Assembly (NCBI GenBank): GCA_946803715.1
Contig: CAMPET010000052.1
Span: 55,724-83,355, forward strand
Length of the DNA stretch: 27,632 bases
Source: Beroe ovata
Lineage: Eukaryota; Ctenophora; Nuda; Beroida; Beroidae
Direction of reading: 5' to 3'
Every line of letters begins with the position of its first letter. Within the stretch, counting starts at the first letter, position 1. This document shows positions 1-19,398 of the stretch, piece by piece. The notes beneath the pieces were generated by a model that worked only from the letters and a program-made list of their open reading frames with translations, was not told the DNA's origin and did not search any database. The position numbers and the translations under genes were made by a program.

Positions 1-26
1 TGTGTGTGTGTGTATGTGTGTGTGTG
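1..26. repeat. (TG)n microsatellite at window edge
   Basis: A TG dinucleotide run with one interruption (TGTATG) opens the window and may continue to the left. No gene is visible next to it. Confidence 0.9.
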
Positions 27-851
27 CGTTTTCAACCCATAGACACATATTCCTGCCACAAACACACAAACTATAAGTGTAATAGAGGTGCTTCAACTGA
101 ATTCGAGATATACCATGGAATATTTGTAAGGTTTTCTAACGAGTAGCCTATCTGGTGTGAATCCGTATTTTCACATTTACCAGCTAGTGCAAGGGAGGAT
201 AAATTAAATGTCGTTTAAATGCGTGGTATACAGAAATTGTTATTGTTAACCAGTGCCAAATCTTATTTCAACGATTGAATGGGGGTTCATAAACAGAAGA
301 ATTGTTGATATACACGCGATCGCAAACAATGCAGAAGCAATTGAAATTCCTGGATCCTATCAAATCACAGTATCAACATTCGATAAGCGACATGCTTGAC
401 GGCCCAGACATACTATTATAGTCTGCGAACATTCTACAATCTACTGTCTGCAGCTGAACAAACAGAGCTGAACAAGCAAGGATCTAGCGCGAGGTCGCAA
501 TATTTACATGCTTACTGTCCACGTCATGGCGACTGCAGATAATGATTATCGGAAGTTTCGTTTGAACTGATACAACGATCATTAAAAACAGAAATACAAT
601 CAACAAATAATAGCAGAAAGCATCGATTCTAATATGGGTAACAACGCATCGCAATAATACAGAGAATGGAAACACTGTCAAATTCATATCCTGCGGTCAT
701 CACGTGCAGATACTGATAGCGCGCGGCTCGGTTGTGTTGAAAAGCTGCGTAGCATGATTTCATCCTTCTTGTCAACTTGACATTGTCAAGTGTATAACTA
801 TTTGAGGGTGAATAGTTTGAGAACTAACGTTACTTGAACAGATAAGGGATG

Positions 852-935
852 AAGAATTTGAAGGAAATTTCTGGTATTCCTCTGATTGCGAGTTCGCAAT
901 CGAATAGGAATACCAGAAATTTCCTTCAAATTCTT
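852..935. repeat. 84-bp near-perfect inverted repeat (hairpin)
   Basis: The left arm starts AAGAATTTGAAGG and the right arm ends CCTTCAAATTCTT. The outer 30 bp pair perfectly, then comes a small asymmetric bulge, then about 8 bp (GATTGCGA / TCGCAATC) closing on a 2-nt turn. It could be a short MITE with almost no internal sequence, or a transcribed hairpin. I see no clear target-site duplication. Confidence 0.85.
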
Positions 936-2926
936 AGTAACTATGCGACTCTTAAAAATAACCCCTCTCCAAATGTAGATAAGGGAAGAGTTTTGAGATT
1001 ATCGTAACATTTCTAGGCTGTAGCATAGTAGGCTCAGGAGAGGGGTTTGCACCATTTCGGAGGGGGGTTTTGTACGATATATTTGATGAAAACCGGGGAC
1101 TGGAATTGAGCCGGAAGATACAAAAATCTTCACTTGATTTTATGAGACATATGTGTTTCAAAAAATATACCATATCCATCGAGATTTTCTGGATATAGAT
1201 TCTGAAAACTAAACATCAAAAATCGAGTTTACGTCCGGTAAACATCAAAAAACACATCAAAGATTACGAAAATATTTCCATGGATCTTTTAACACTTGAC
1301 AGCCCATCAGACTACCACGTTGGGGAGTCATGCAGTACAGTATTTAAGTTCGGTTACCCGCCTTGAAAATGTGTGTCTACACGTCTGATTTTGACATCAA
1401 AGGGCCGGGAGAGATAACCTATACCAGGTCTAAATATGGGTGTGTTGCTATATAGTGCTACAGTTGCCATGAAAACCATTTGGTTGCTGAGAAGGGAGCG
1501 GTTAAAACAGGAACACCTATCACCAGTTTTAGAGTGGGAAATATTTAAATGAGGTCTATTTTCATCACAGTTTGATTTACTTTGGAGATGGTGAAATGAG
1601 TACGTGGACGCCTCGGGTTGAAAAACCAAAAAAAAGCACGGGAAGAAATTTCTGGATCTGTAGAAAAGTCCACCTGACCGATGCAGGAACATTCTATAGT
1701 AGGAGGAATGAATAAGAATATGCAGGGCCGAAATCATTTATTACAATACGGGCAAAAGTCACAAACATCTCTCTTCACAAATAACAAACCCATGATATGA
1801 CCGTACTACACCAAAACATGTAGTTATAGCATGTGTCTTGTGGATGAAGATGAAACACGCGCGCGGTCGGTATATACCTATTAGTATTTGTAACACAAAC
1901 TTCAAAGCTGACAAACATAGGAACATGAGGTGGCCCGAGCCGAAAGTGAGGAAGAGATTGCTGATGATAGAAACATCTCTCTGATTTTTGGGAGATAGTA
2001 TCACAACCTGCGCCGCCATACATGATAACCAATGCTCTGTCTATAATTATACACCTCTCTGAGAAGACTATAAAAATACCGCGCGCGCGCGGCAATTCAT
2101 GATCAATGAGAAAAGATCTGCCGTCTCGTCGGTAAAAACTGACATGTATCAAATAGCTAGAGGAGAGGTCACATGACAATGTGCGCAATTTTACTGAGAT
2201 GTACTTTCCTGACAGCAAAATTTCACCAAGCTCTATCAAAATGAGAGAAGGAGATGAATACAAATGAACTGGATAATTTGATGCCAAATTGGAAGTCTAT
2301 TAGAAGTGTATAATTCGGAATATATGATGAGACGAAATTATAAATCGAAATCATGAACATATTGAACAATATTATGGAAGCTTATAGTGCAATTAGAAGT
2401 GATAATCAAACGCAATATTTCAAAAGTCAGGGGGTAACAATTATGTCATAATGTATTGTGGGAGACAAGGTTTCTAAAGTCACTGTGTAATCACCTAACC
2501 TATGATGAGTGTGACTCTTTGCGAGGACAGCCAGCTTTGCTGGTTTGACTAATTTTAGTCCATATGTTTCATATGCTGTCTGTTGACCATTGACACAGCT
2601 CTGAGGTAAGAGAAAAAAAAATGTATTCTATCACTAGACGAGGAGGTGACAATTTGATGCGGCAGACAACACAATATATTGATCGTTTAGCATATACCTA
2701 TTGATTGAGAACTGTGAAAATATAGCAATTTCATGGTCTAGCCACGGCCGGGTTAAATAGTACCCAAAGTTTCACACGGTGTTGTTGATGATGACAAATT
2801 AACACATTGTCACACTGGGTAGGTTAGGTTGTAGGAGGTTGGGAATGAGTGTATCGAGATGTTGTTAAAATCGTTAATCGGGGTCAGTGCTGGGATAATC
2901 TGTGGTTAGTAGTGTGAATGTGATCT

Positions 2927-3019
2927 ATTAGCCATACTCTTAACTCATACCACAGCCATTTATTAGCCAAACGCTTAACTCACATCGCAGCCATTTATTA
3001 GCCAAAGGCATATCACAGT
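2927..3019. repeat. 35-bp tandem repeat, about 2.6 copies
   Basis: The unit begins ATTAGCCA and ends CAGCCATTT. Two full diverged copies are followed by a partial copy (ATTAGCCAAAGGCATATCACAG). No coding context. Confidence 0.75.
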
Positions 3020-4797
3020 CGAAAAGAAGAATGGGATGTTCAAAATCAAGAAAGGTTTACATGATATATTAATATTTCGGCGGAAAATCTCATCGTCAAA
3101 TAGACAGCAATATTACTCTCACAATTAAAGACGAGTCCTGAGATTTACATAATTGGTCATAATAATATTCGTATAACATTGAGTGAGCTAATTTTCTCAA
3201 TATTTTAGTCAACCGTGGCAGATGCCGTTGTCACACAGCAGTTTGACAGGTTTTTATGGACATGGTCACGAATCAGGGAGTTTATTGTTTAATATGTGAT
3301 CCGCGTGCGACATGGCTGGACAGGGTGTTAGGGACGCATCATGCACTTAGGAGACAGGGTCTATAGTCTATACCTATTATAGAAAGGGAGGAAACTTATC
3401 GAAGGACCCACTTTAGGAAGGACCCACGTACCATATTATGTGTTAACAATCTCTGTCAGATGTGTCACTGTGTACACATAGCTTTACAAAATATTGGTGG
3501 GGAAATTCAGGCAATTGATTCCTATTCTGTGCGTACCTAATTGAGACACCTAATTGAGATGTCAAGCTGTAAGCTCAGACCGGCGCTAGACCTACATAAA
3601 ACTGGCACCTCGCCATAGGTGCAAACAGACACAAACCCTAAAATCGCAATCCCGAATTGATGATAAGCTTTGAAAACATACCACAGCATCTAGCTACAGA
3701 TAAGATAATATCAACACATATTTTGGTATCAACGAGTAATTCGGTGAATTTTCTAGTTTTGTCATACCTCATTGTCATACCTGTGAAGACAGGAGATGCA
3801 TTGCTGAGTTCATCTGTCTGCCATCTTCATCAGATGGGAATTCCTTAGACTGAGGAGATTCTCTAGGAGTCCCAAAATAGCAGAGATGGGGAGGACTCTA
3901 TTATAACTGAGATCCTGAAATACGAGAGTCGTTAGAAACGCGTCCAATCAAAGAAACGCTTAGCACACCGAACTAATACGGGCATGAGGGAGGTCACAGT
4001 ATAATTACCCATCGCGTTGGAGACTATCTCAGCTTTCCTGACATCCAACTTCCAAAATAAATCCATCTTTCACAATAATTTGATGTAAATTATCGTTCGA
4101 TTTCTTCAAGTCCCAAGTCTTCTCCATATTGGAGTATTTGAGTACCTAATTTAAACGTTAGTTGATTAGTTTTAAACAAAATGATCTGTGAGTTTTCTAC
4201 AAGTATTTTATTCAATTCCGAGTAATAATCAAAATCTCAGCATATTTCAGAAATATTATTTCTATAAAAAATTAATAATAGCTCGAAAATTCCCAGTCAC
4301 ATTTGATAAGTTTCTCTCAATAAATTAACAAATTTCTCGGTTTCCTCTTTACTGAGAAGTGAAGTTAGCCTCCATGCCAACATTTGCCAGAGTTTAATCT
4401 GATGAGTAATTGTATCAACAACTTTATACTATTTAAAACTGTTGACATACCGCCAGTGAGATATATATGTTCGAGGGGTGGAATTTTTGAGGAAAACCTT
4501 ATCCAGGAAAAGAAATACCCTGAAATTCGATCGCAACATTCAACAATGGATGAAAGAATTACAAACCCTGTCATAGGTCCACCAGTGGAATTTTGATTCA
4601 TCATCAATGGGTCTTATAATATGTAATGGTTCTGATTGTAGTTGGACAAGTATATAAATTGGCCGAGGAATGATATGTGGAATTTGGGAGTTGACTAATT
4701 ACAAGGAACCATTCAGCTCGAGCTTTCCCTTCCAACATGTTGAAAAAACAGGCACCGGGTTGAATGCTTGAATAGAGAAACCCATAGTGATTCTCCG

Positions 4798-4803
4798 TTT
4801 AAT
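4798..4803 (-). other. Candidate polyadenylation signal for RWDD4
   Basis: Plus-strand TTTAAT reads ATTAAA on the minus strand, about 110 bp past the RWDD4 stop. A second ATTAAA is at 4393-4398 and an AATAAA at 4207-4212. Chosen on spacing only. Confidence 0.35.
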
Positions 4804-4913
4804 TCCCAATGGAATGGAGAATCTAGAACATTCTGCTCCCTCGCCAGTCAATCTTAATCACACTATGACCAACTACTATAAAACTGTCATACTATTACTA
4901 TGTGACACTGTCA

Positions 4914-6296
4914 TCACACGTCTGCAGTTTTGTTCAAATGCTTGATGACGTCAACCCAATTCCACCCCCTGGGTTTGTCATCAGAGTCGATGTTACCGTA
5001 TTTGTCATAGAACCGCCTCTTCTGTCCTTTTGTCATGCCTTTCGTGGAGGGTTCCGTGGCTTTTAATTTCTTCTCAATCGTAATCGTTTCCTGAGATATT
5101 TATATATTTGAATTGTGATTCCACAAAAAATGGCAAAAATACATCGAGAAACAGATAAAACCAATAAACATCAATCAGAAGCTAGTTCATTCTCACTTCG
5201 CACCCACACAAGACTATTCGGAATCATCCCTCACCCTCACTCAAAATTTTCGTCCCTCACCTTCTCAGTTCGCTCCACGACCTGTTCGTTCTTGATGACA
5301 TCCCTAAATTCCTGCACATTATCCAACACGTGATTTATGATGTTGAATGTCATGGCCATTCCTGACCAATCACTGAACTGTTCTCTGATTCTGTTCAGCA
5401 TTTCTGTTTTCTCGTGTACCTTGGAGGAGAATTAATGAGATGTTCAATGGATCTTTTGTAGGATTTTACCCTACCCTTGCTGGCTGGATTTTATCCCTGG
5501 CAAGGGCGGAATGACAATTGCGCGGCGCCGACGGTAGGGAAAAACCCTACAAATGGATCTTGTGACCATGCTTCGGAATTCGGATAATTCTGTAATTTCA
5601 ATAACAAACTTCCCTCGCCTACCTTGATGTGAGAGTTGAAGAAGCTATCGAGATCGACAATGGCATCGTCAGATTCAGGGTACTCTTTAGGCCACGTCAC
5701 CTACCAAGGGTATGATTGGGTTACCATGACATATTTTCAAAACGCTGATAAGATGACATCACAGCTTATTTCTGTATTTTTGCTGTCACCAAGCCATGAA
5801 TCAGTAACACAATGGTTGTGCCCCGGGATTAAACTTGGCCATATGAATTACTCGATATTCTCGTATTACTGATCATGTCCATGGTGGACATAATGCTGCC
5901 CGAGAATATTTAAAATGTCAACCTAAATTGGGGCTGGGAATTGTGTTCATCAGCGGGTTCAAGATATATCCTTGTGTTTAGAATAGGGCAGAGAAAAGAT
6001 GAGATTATCACTCCCTTCCATTCAATACGGATATAATGATTCAGGTCACATATGCCAAGAAATTCGACTGTCTACGAAATTATGATCCTTAGACGGGACG
6101 GAACACAATAAATATGGGACGGATAATGCCTGATCCATTTTCATCATTTAAATACCTGAATCATGAAGCTCTTCATGTCATTGTCAGGACAGGTGAACTT
6201 GTAGCAGTACACAGTGTCAGAGACCTGTTTAAAATTCGGATCATCCTCGTATATTGAGAGCAGTACTTCCAACTCATCTAGCTGATCATCGTTCAT
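4914..6296 (-). CDS. RWDD4: RWD domain-containing protein 4 (RWDD4)
   Basis: Complete 184-aa gene with four coding exons on the minus strand: 6296-6156, 5700-5623, 5419-5261 and 5090-4914. All introns are GT-AG in phase 0. The first exon gives the RWD start (MNDDQLDELEVLLSIYEDDP), which matches the family's acidic helix and LxSIY motif. Residues to about 105 form the RWD fold, a UBC-like protein-interaction domain lacking a catalytic cysteine. The end carries the feature that separates RWDD4 from other RWD proteins: a basic MTKGQKRR stretch (residues 145-152) followed by RGWNWVDVIKHLNK (167-180). Human RWDD4 is 188 aa, so length fits. The usual proline after the RWD YP motif is missing (YPESDDAI). 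Molecular function is poorly known in the family. It lies 365 bp downstream of ZMAT2 on the same strand. Confidence 0.94.
5456..5552. mobile_element. 97-bp MITE with 9-bp target-site duplication
   Basis: It lies in RWDD4 intron 2. Terminal inverted repeats TTGTAGGATTTTACCCTACC and GGTAGGGAAAAACCCTACAA match at 18 of 20 positions. Both ends are flanked by the direct repeat ATGGATCTT (5447-5455 and 5553-5561). Inside is a second small inverted pair, CCCTTGC / GCAAGGG. A 9-bp duplication fits Mutator-like or Merlin-like transposases, but no transposase is present, so the superfamily is a guess. Confidence 0.85.
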
Positions 6297-6661
6297 TACC
6301 TAACGTGGTGTTTTTCGTTATCTTACAAAGTCGGCGAATTTATCGAGTATTGACAATCACAATCAACTTTATGAAGTACTCATCAGCAATCATAGCGTGG
6401 AGGAAATAATGCGAGTGATATTTGGTAAAAACTGGGTAACAGCGGAAAGGTATCAGGTTGGAGAATAAAGATTGGAATTCTGGTACCGCATTAAAATGTT
6501 ACTCAAAAACGACCCTAGGTCGTTCACAATTTCTATACCGCAGTATCCAACAGACAGCACAACTAGAAGCACAATAACTTATCTGGTTCAATAAATGTAT
6601 ATCAATGCCTGAAACTTCATTTCATAGTCGTCAATTCAAATATCTAAGACTGAGATTTCCC
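6297..6661. other. Short ZMAT2-RWDD4 intergenic spacer
   Basis: 365 bp separate the ZMAT2 stop from the RWDD4 start codon, both on the minus strand. Read on that strand it has no AATAAA or ATTAAA; the nearest variant is GATAAA at 6339-6344. An AG lies immediately before the RWDD4 start context (CACGTTAG then GTAATG). It holds the 3' UTR of ZMAT2 and the 5' region of RWDD4. Confidence 0.6.
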
Positions 6662-7960
6662 TCATTTCGCCGCCCCGAAACCCCCAAAGCCCATCACAGC
6701 CGCCAGCTCAGGGTCAATATCGTCCTTGGCATCCTCTGACGCCACTTTCTTCTTCTCTTTCCGTCTCTGTCTCTTCAGAGCTCGCTGTCGTTCCTCCTCC
6801 TCTTCACGTTCCTGGGCACGGGCCTCGAGATCGTAATCGTTTGCCTGGAGGGAAAGGGAGATGTTTAATTTAATGAGATCATGACCAAGTACAGGACAGG
6901 TAAGTCTAAACTCAGATAAGTATGACCTGGACCTGGACCTGAACCCAGAACCCCAGGAATCGCGCTTGTTTTACCAATAAAGCTACCAATCCACTACCGA
7001 ATCATGCAATGACGGATATGAATGATTATAATAGAATTAATTCCGAAAATAGACAGAACCGGAGAAATAGAGAATTGGAAAAAGAGGATCGCCTGGAAGA
7101 AGGATGAAATGGAGAATCGGGATATCCAGAAAGCACAAATTTCGAGATTTGCCTGCAGCAACACGATGTAAAATATGCAATTAAGTTGATCTAAACGGTT
7201 TAAGTTTGATTTAAGATTTTGCTCACGTTATTTTTCTCTTCATCCTCCTTTTTCCGTTTATTGTGCTCAAATCTCGCTCGCACTTGATCGACCGTCGACC
7301 TCTCCACTTTCATTGACATTCCCAAATTACGTTGATCTGAGAAATGAGAATGTAATGAGTCTTCTATGATACAATTTCTCATTAATACTGATTCGACAAA
7401 AATAAAACATTAATAGATAGCAAAAATCATTGCAGATCTTTGAAGAGAGATTTAATTCGTAACTCACGTTTCTTGCCGTTGATGTGATCCAAATAGTTAA
7501 TACTGTCCTTTACCACACAATCACAAACTTTGCAATAATACCCTCCCTGCATCGAACTAGGGCTATCTTTCGTGACGACCATAGTTTTACCCAGTTTAGA
7601 GTCGAGATCTACCTGAGAAAATGGGTCAGTAAAAACGAGAAGAACTCAAGACTAAGTAAAGATTTCCAGCGGATTTCGGGCGGAAATAATTAATGGGCGG
7701 AAATAATTAATGGGAAACGATAGAACTATAGATTTGACAACCAACCTTATGATCCCTTGGACGTAACAGATCCCGTTTGACCTTTCTGTCCAAAACTAGC
7801 TCTGGCTCTGTAATTGGAATTGGTAAGTATCATGAAGACGCTACGGAATCATCGTAACTGTTCTAAGCGGAATTAGGATTTCACCTTCTTCTTCCTTCAT
7901 ACGGTCTGCTGCCCGCTTGGAGAACTCATCTTTATCCCACGTCCGTCTAAAATTCGACAT
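6662..7960 (-). CDS. ZMAT2: ZMAT2 / SNU23, U4/U6.U5 tri-snRNP zinc-finger protein
   Basis: Complete 191-aa gene in five coding exons on the minus strand: 7960-7885, 7807-7746, 7612-7468, 7336-7227 and 6844-6662. Every GT-AG junction joins in frame. The start [13 protein letters not shown] matches the family N-terminus (DFRRKWDKDEY). A matrin-type C2H2 zinc finger has C73, C76, H89 and H95 in the spacing C-x2-C-x12-H-x5-H; H95 is made across an exon junction. It is followed by the highly conserved [18 protein letters not shown], then a charged coiled-coil-like region and the terminal [10 protein letters not shown]. Human ZMAT2 is 199 aa. The family is part of the precatalytic spliceosome, where SNU23 helps 5' splice-site selection and U6 handover. 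All key residues are present. The start has TTCATTAGCC just upstream, so a spliced leader or 5' UTR intron is possible. Confidence 0.97.
7678..7711. repeat. 17-bp direct duplication in ZMAT2 intron 2
   Basis: GGGCGGAAATAATTAAT occurs twice back to back with no mismatch, so the duplication looks recent. It is about 35 bp from the nearest exon. Confidence 0.85.
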
Positions 7961-9020
7961 GGCTAATGAAGGTAATTCGTTTGATGTACGTTTAATATTA
8001 GAATTCTTGAAAAATGATTGGAATTGACGTGAATTCTACAAACGTGCGTTTGCAATGCGCGTGATTTGCTGAAAAATCGTGTTTTTTACTTGAAAAACTC
8101 TGCGCGGCTCACGCAAACCACACAAAAGTAAGACATTTTGCCATTTGTCAATCACATGAACACAAATGGAATCTATGACGTACGTAAGTGTAACACCCCT
8201 TTGTTATAGAGTATTGTTTAGTCATGGTACATCTAGAGAATGATCAGAACAGTAAAATTGTACTTGAGGTATAGTACTTTCGTTATAATAAAATCAGTAC
8301 TCGATAAAATGGATGTCCAATGAGACAACATTCAGGTAATTTATAATGATGAAGGAATATAATCAACGATACCGTCTTAGGTTCTATTAAACAGGTTTGA
8401 AGGCTAGAAATTCCTGCTACATGAATTGCTCTACTGAAAGCAATAAAAAGCATAGAATAAAAACAATAACGTAGTAATAGATATCAAAAGTCAACCTATT
8501 AAAGAATTGAACAGTTACTATAACATTTGATTATGTCACATAAACAACGATAAAACTGGTCACAATATTCTTCACTTTACAGCTTGTAGTAGCTTATCAC
8601 AGTCGATAGAAGCATAGACATTTCGGCAACAATGAAAATTTGAACCTAAAATTTTATAGGATACCGCAAAAGGTGTACCATTGTACCAATTACCAAATCG
8701 ATTTTCAGAACATTAACTTGAATCCCTAAAATCAATTCATCAGATGCAGAAAATTTCGTGAGAGAGTGTTTCTATACTCATAAACAGTGATGATTTCAAA
8801 GCATGATTTGTGATATTCGTGAATTAAAAGTGATTCTCGGTCCATTTCCAGATATTTCATTTAAAATGTTCAAAATTGGATCTGGATTTTTTCTCGCAAT
8901 ACTGCAATAATCAACAGACTGCTCACTTCACAAGAAGTCCAATTATGATAAGATCAGATTCAATCCGGTTTTGGAATACACAACGTCTATCGATTTTCGG
9001 GGCGCAATTCATCATATTGT
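7961..9020. other. Intergenic region between MAP4K and ZMAT2
   Basis: About 1.06 kb that should hold the MAP4K 3' UTR (both genes run on the minus strand) and the ZMAT2 promoter. I found no AATAAA on the minus strand; TATAAA near 8653 is a weak alternative. No coding or repeat element is recognised. Confidence 0.5.
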
Positions 9021-17227
<8,207 letters not shown>

Positions 17228-17367
17228 CACTGAAGATTTATCACAGAATACCCCTCTGGATCTCTTTCATTGGATTATATCACATCAGTTTCCCCATTCA
17301 ACCACTAAAAGGAATGCTTCTATAAACTACATATATATTATGAATTAAACATCGGAATTAAATTGAA

Positions 17368-17396
17368 TAATTTTGACATAAATCATGTCAAAATTA
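17368..17396. repeat. Short perfect palindrome upstream of MAP4K start
   Basis: TAATTTTGACAT and ATGTCAAAATTA flank a 5-bp loop about 140 bp before the MAP4K ATG. It could be an operator-like site or a small hairpin in the 5' UTR; nothing distinguishes these. Confidence 0.6.
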
Positions 17397-17724
17397 AGTG
17401 TTTACTTAAGATGAAAAATCGTTACTCCAGATTAATTGACTTGAATTGAATTGAATCATCTTCAAGTGTATCTTCCAGAACAGTCTTGGATGACTTTTTC
17501 TGTAACACACCTTAATCTCTAGGGCTCTTCGAGGGCAACCATTGTTTTCAAAAATGAATAATTTCTCATTGAATAATTCCCAAAGGAAGAATGAATACAA
17601 TAGTCAATGATTGCGATCAAATTTGGGATTTTTATATTTAGTAGAGTTTTACTTCTATTCCAACAACTGTACAGCCAATGACAGGAATCGAAGGATTCAA
17701 GTTATCAAGCCAGTGACAGTTAAG

Positions 17725-17947
17725 GAAGTGTAATCCATACTTTATTCGCCCAAGACTTCGCTGCAATGGGCAGCTCCTGATTTAACCCTCCCGCACAGAT
17801 TCCTGTACGCTCGGCTGAGTGAACCGTTGGGCTGCATAGGCTTGAGTTAAATCTCTCGCCCTTAGCTGAGTGGTGCATTGGCCGGGACTCGAACTCACAA
17901 TCTTTCGATCAAAAGTCCAATGTCCATACCACTACGCCACTCACCCT
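17725..17947 (-). mobile_element. tRNA-derived SINE
   Basis: Read on the minus strand, the head begins GGGTGAGTGGCGTAGTGG. It has a Pol III A box TGGCGTAGTGG (17939-17929) and a B box GTTCGAGTCC (17893-17884) about 35 bp apart, as in tRNA genes. The anticodon-arm region does not fold as a good tRNA and no acceptor stem closes. A ~140-bp unrelated tail follows, ending near GCGAATAAAGTATGG. No clear target-site duplication or poly-A tail is seen, so the exact ends are uncertain. Confidence 0.75.
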
Positions 17948-18189
17948 GAATAAGGCAATTAAGCAGTTATAGCAGTTGCTGAGGACTCCTCAAATTCCCT
18001 GACAACAAGGTATTCTACATAGTGCTGTGGCTGCAAGTTATGGGGGGTTCTTTCCCAAAAATACTCAATTATTTAAACTTTCTTAATCAAAATTGTGGTA
18101 AAAATTTGTAACTGATTTTCATTTTGGATTTAATGGTTTGCTTATGGACTTAATTGCCTTAGTCAGTTGTGATCAACTTCTGTGACAAG

Positions 18190-18660
18190 TGGTCGGTAAA
18201 GAACATCCCGTAGGGCGCGATGAAGGCGCGCGCGCCGCGCGCAAGAAACATAAACAGTGGACAGATATAACATGACATCCAGCAAAATATCCCGCGTCTC
18301 TGCACTGCACTGTATTTTTACAACTTTTCAGATGTTTCCAAGTTGCGTGACCATGACCCAGGCCAGGCCAAAATAGTTTTTGCTCGCGCCGCTGAGCGTC
18401 CGCGTGACCGCGTCTCTACTCTCCTTTCTACGACTTATTAGTTCAGTGAGTAGAACAGAGGGCGCGGCGCGCAATGCAACGTGTGCGCACTTTTTTGATC
18501 ATCGAGCATTGATAATGTGCACACGCGTTGCGCGCCCCGACTTCTGTTCTACTCAGTGAACTGAAAAGTTGTAGAAACCACAGAGCTACGCAGAGCGCGC
18601 GCGGCCCGGATTATTTGTGTCATGCGACGCAGCGCGGGAACAGCAAATAAAGTGCACAAG
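18190..18660. repeat. GC- and CpG-rich region with large inverted repeat
   Basis: Arms at about 18421-18490 and 18516-18585 pair imperfectly: TTCAGTGAGTAGAACAGAG against CTTCTGTTCTACTCAGTGAA, and GCGCGGCGCGCAATGCAACG against CGTTGCGCGCC. The loop is about 25 bp. The element stands out from AT-rich surroundings. It lies between the divergent MAP4K and SFT2D genes, so it may be a MITE, a promoter CpG block, or both. Confidence 0.7.
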
Positions 18661-19398
18661 AGCTCAATACGAAAAAAGCGGCACAGTGGAATAATTTTCT
18701 CCAATTTCTGATCATGCAACACGCATGCTTTGCCAAGTGAGGTTTAGTTTGTAACATCTGACATGTGGATCAATCATGGCCTGGGCAATTGTGCAATGGT
18801 GAACCAATTGAGTCATGAGTGTTAATGAAGCGTGTAGAGCCAGGGCATGTGGCCTGGCATGTATGTGGCAAATCTAAATTATTTGTTGCTGCGCATTGCA
18901 ATTAAGAGCAGCATAAATATAGTGCCGGAAATTCTTGGGACTGGACTACTATCTTGTATCTGCAGTCACCCAATGACCCAATGTTATTTCCTTTTACAAT
19001 GGTCATGTAATTGAAATTGTCAAAATTGCTCATGATTTTTGACTTATCTCAAAGAATGAAAGTGAAAAAGGTTGATATAACCGGTATTTCATGTTGTGTC
19101 AATGTACAGTTTTGAAATTTTACAAGATCGTTCAGTTTACTGTAAGAGAAGAATCTGCTTCCAAATCGTAACAATTTCGGGAATTCTAATGCAAAATTAC
19201 TTTTAATAAGGGCTTGTTGTGAACAACTTATGTGCCATATGGGTCATGTAGCATTTGATGTCATGCTGTGTAAGAGCATGGTTTGAAACTCAGCCAATTG
19301 CTTGAAAATGTTAGACCCTGCTTTCTAGAGCTTCAGAGTAGAAAGCATTAGCTTTAGCTTCAGTGACACATGAGTCTTTCATTGTCAGGCAATCAACA

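Larger units (their letters stand above)
27..4797. other. Gene-poor stretch with no recognised gene
   Basis: I find no exon here that matches a family I know. The longest open frames (minus strand 1775-2287, 170 codons; minus 1354-1737, 127 codons) show no domain, no repeated motif and no conserved-looking composition. They read as chance frames in AT-rich DNA. What can be seen is repeat structure: an 84-bp hairpin at 852-935, a 35-bp tandem repeat at 2927-3019 and scattered short duplications. The 3' UTR of RWDD4 may extend into the right end. Exons of an unfamiliar gene could be hidden here. Confidence 0.5.

Noticed and set aside
2079-2092. Alternating CG run as a Z-DNA regulatory site
   Set aside because: Short, isolated and without a gene nearby; similar runs occur at 25388 and 18230.
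1775-2287. 170-codon minus-strand open frame as a gene
   Set aside because: No recognisable domain, no splice support, unusual mix of hydrophobic and aromatic residues as expected from AT-rich noncoding DNA.
17840-17947. A functional tRNA gene on the minus strand
   Set aside because: A and B boxes are good but no closing acceptor stem or clean anticodon arm; a SINE-like tail follows.
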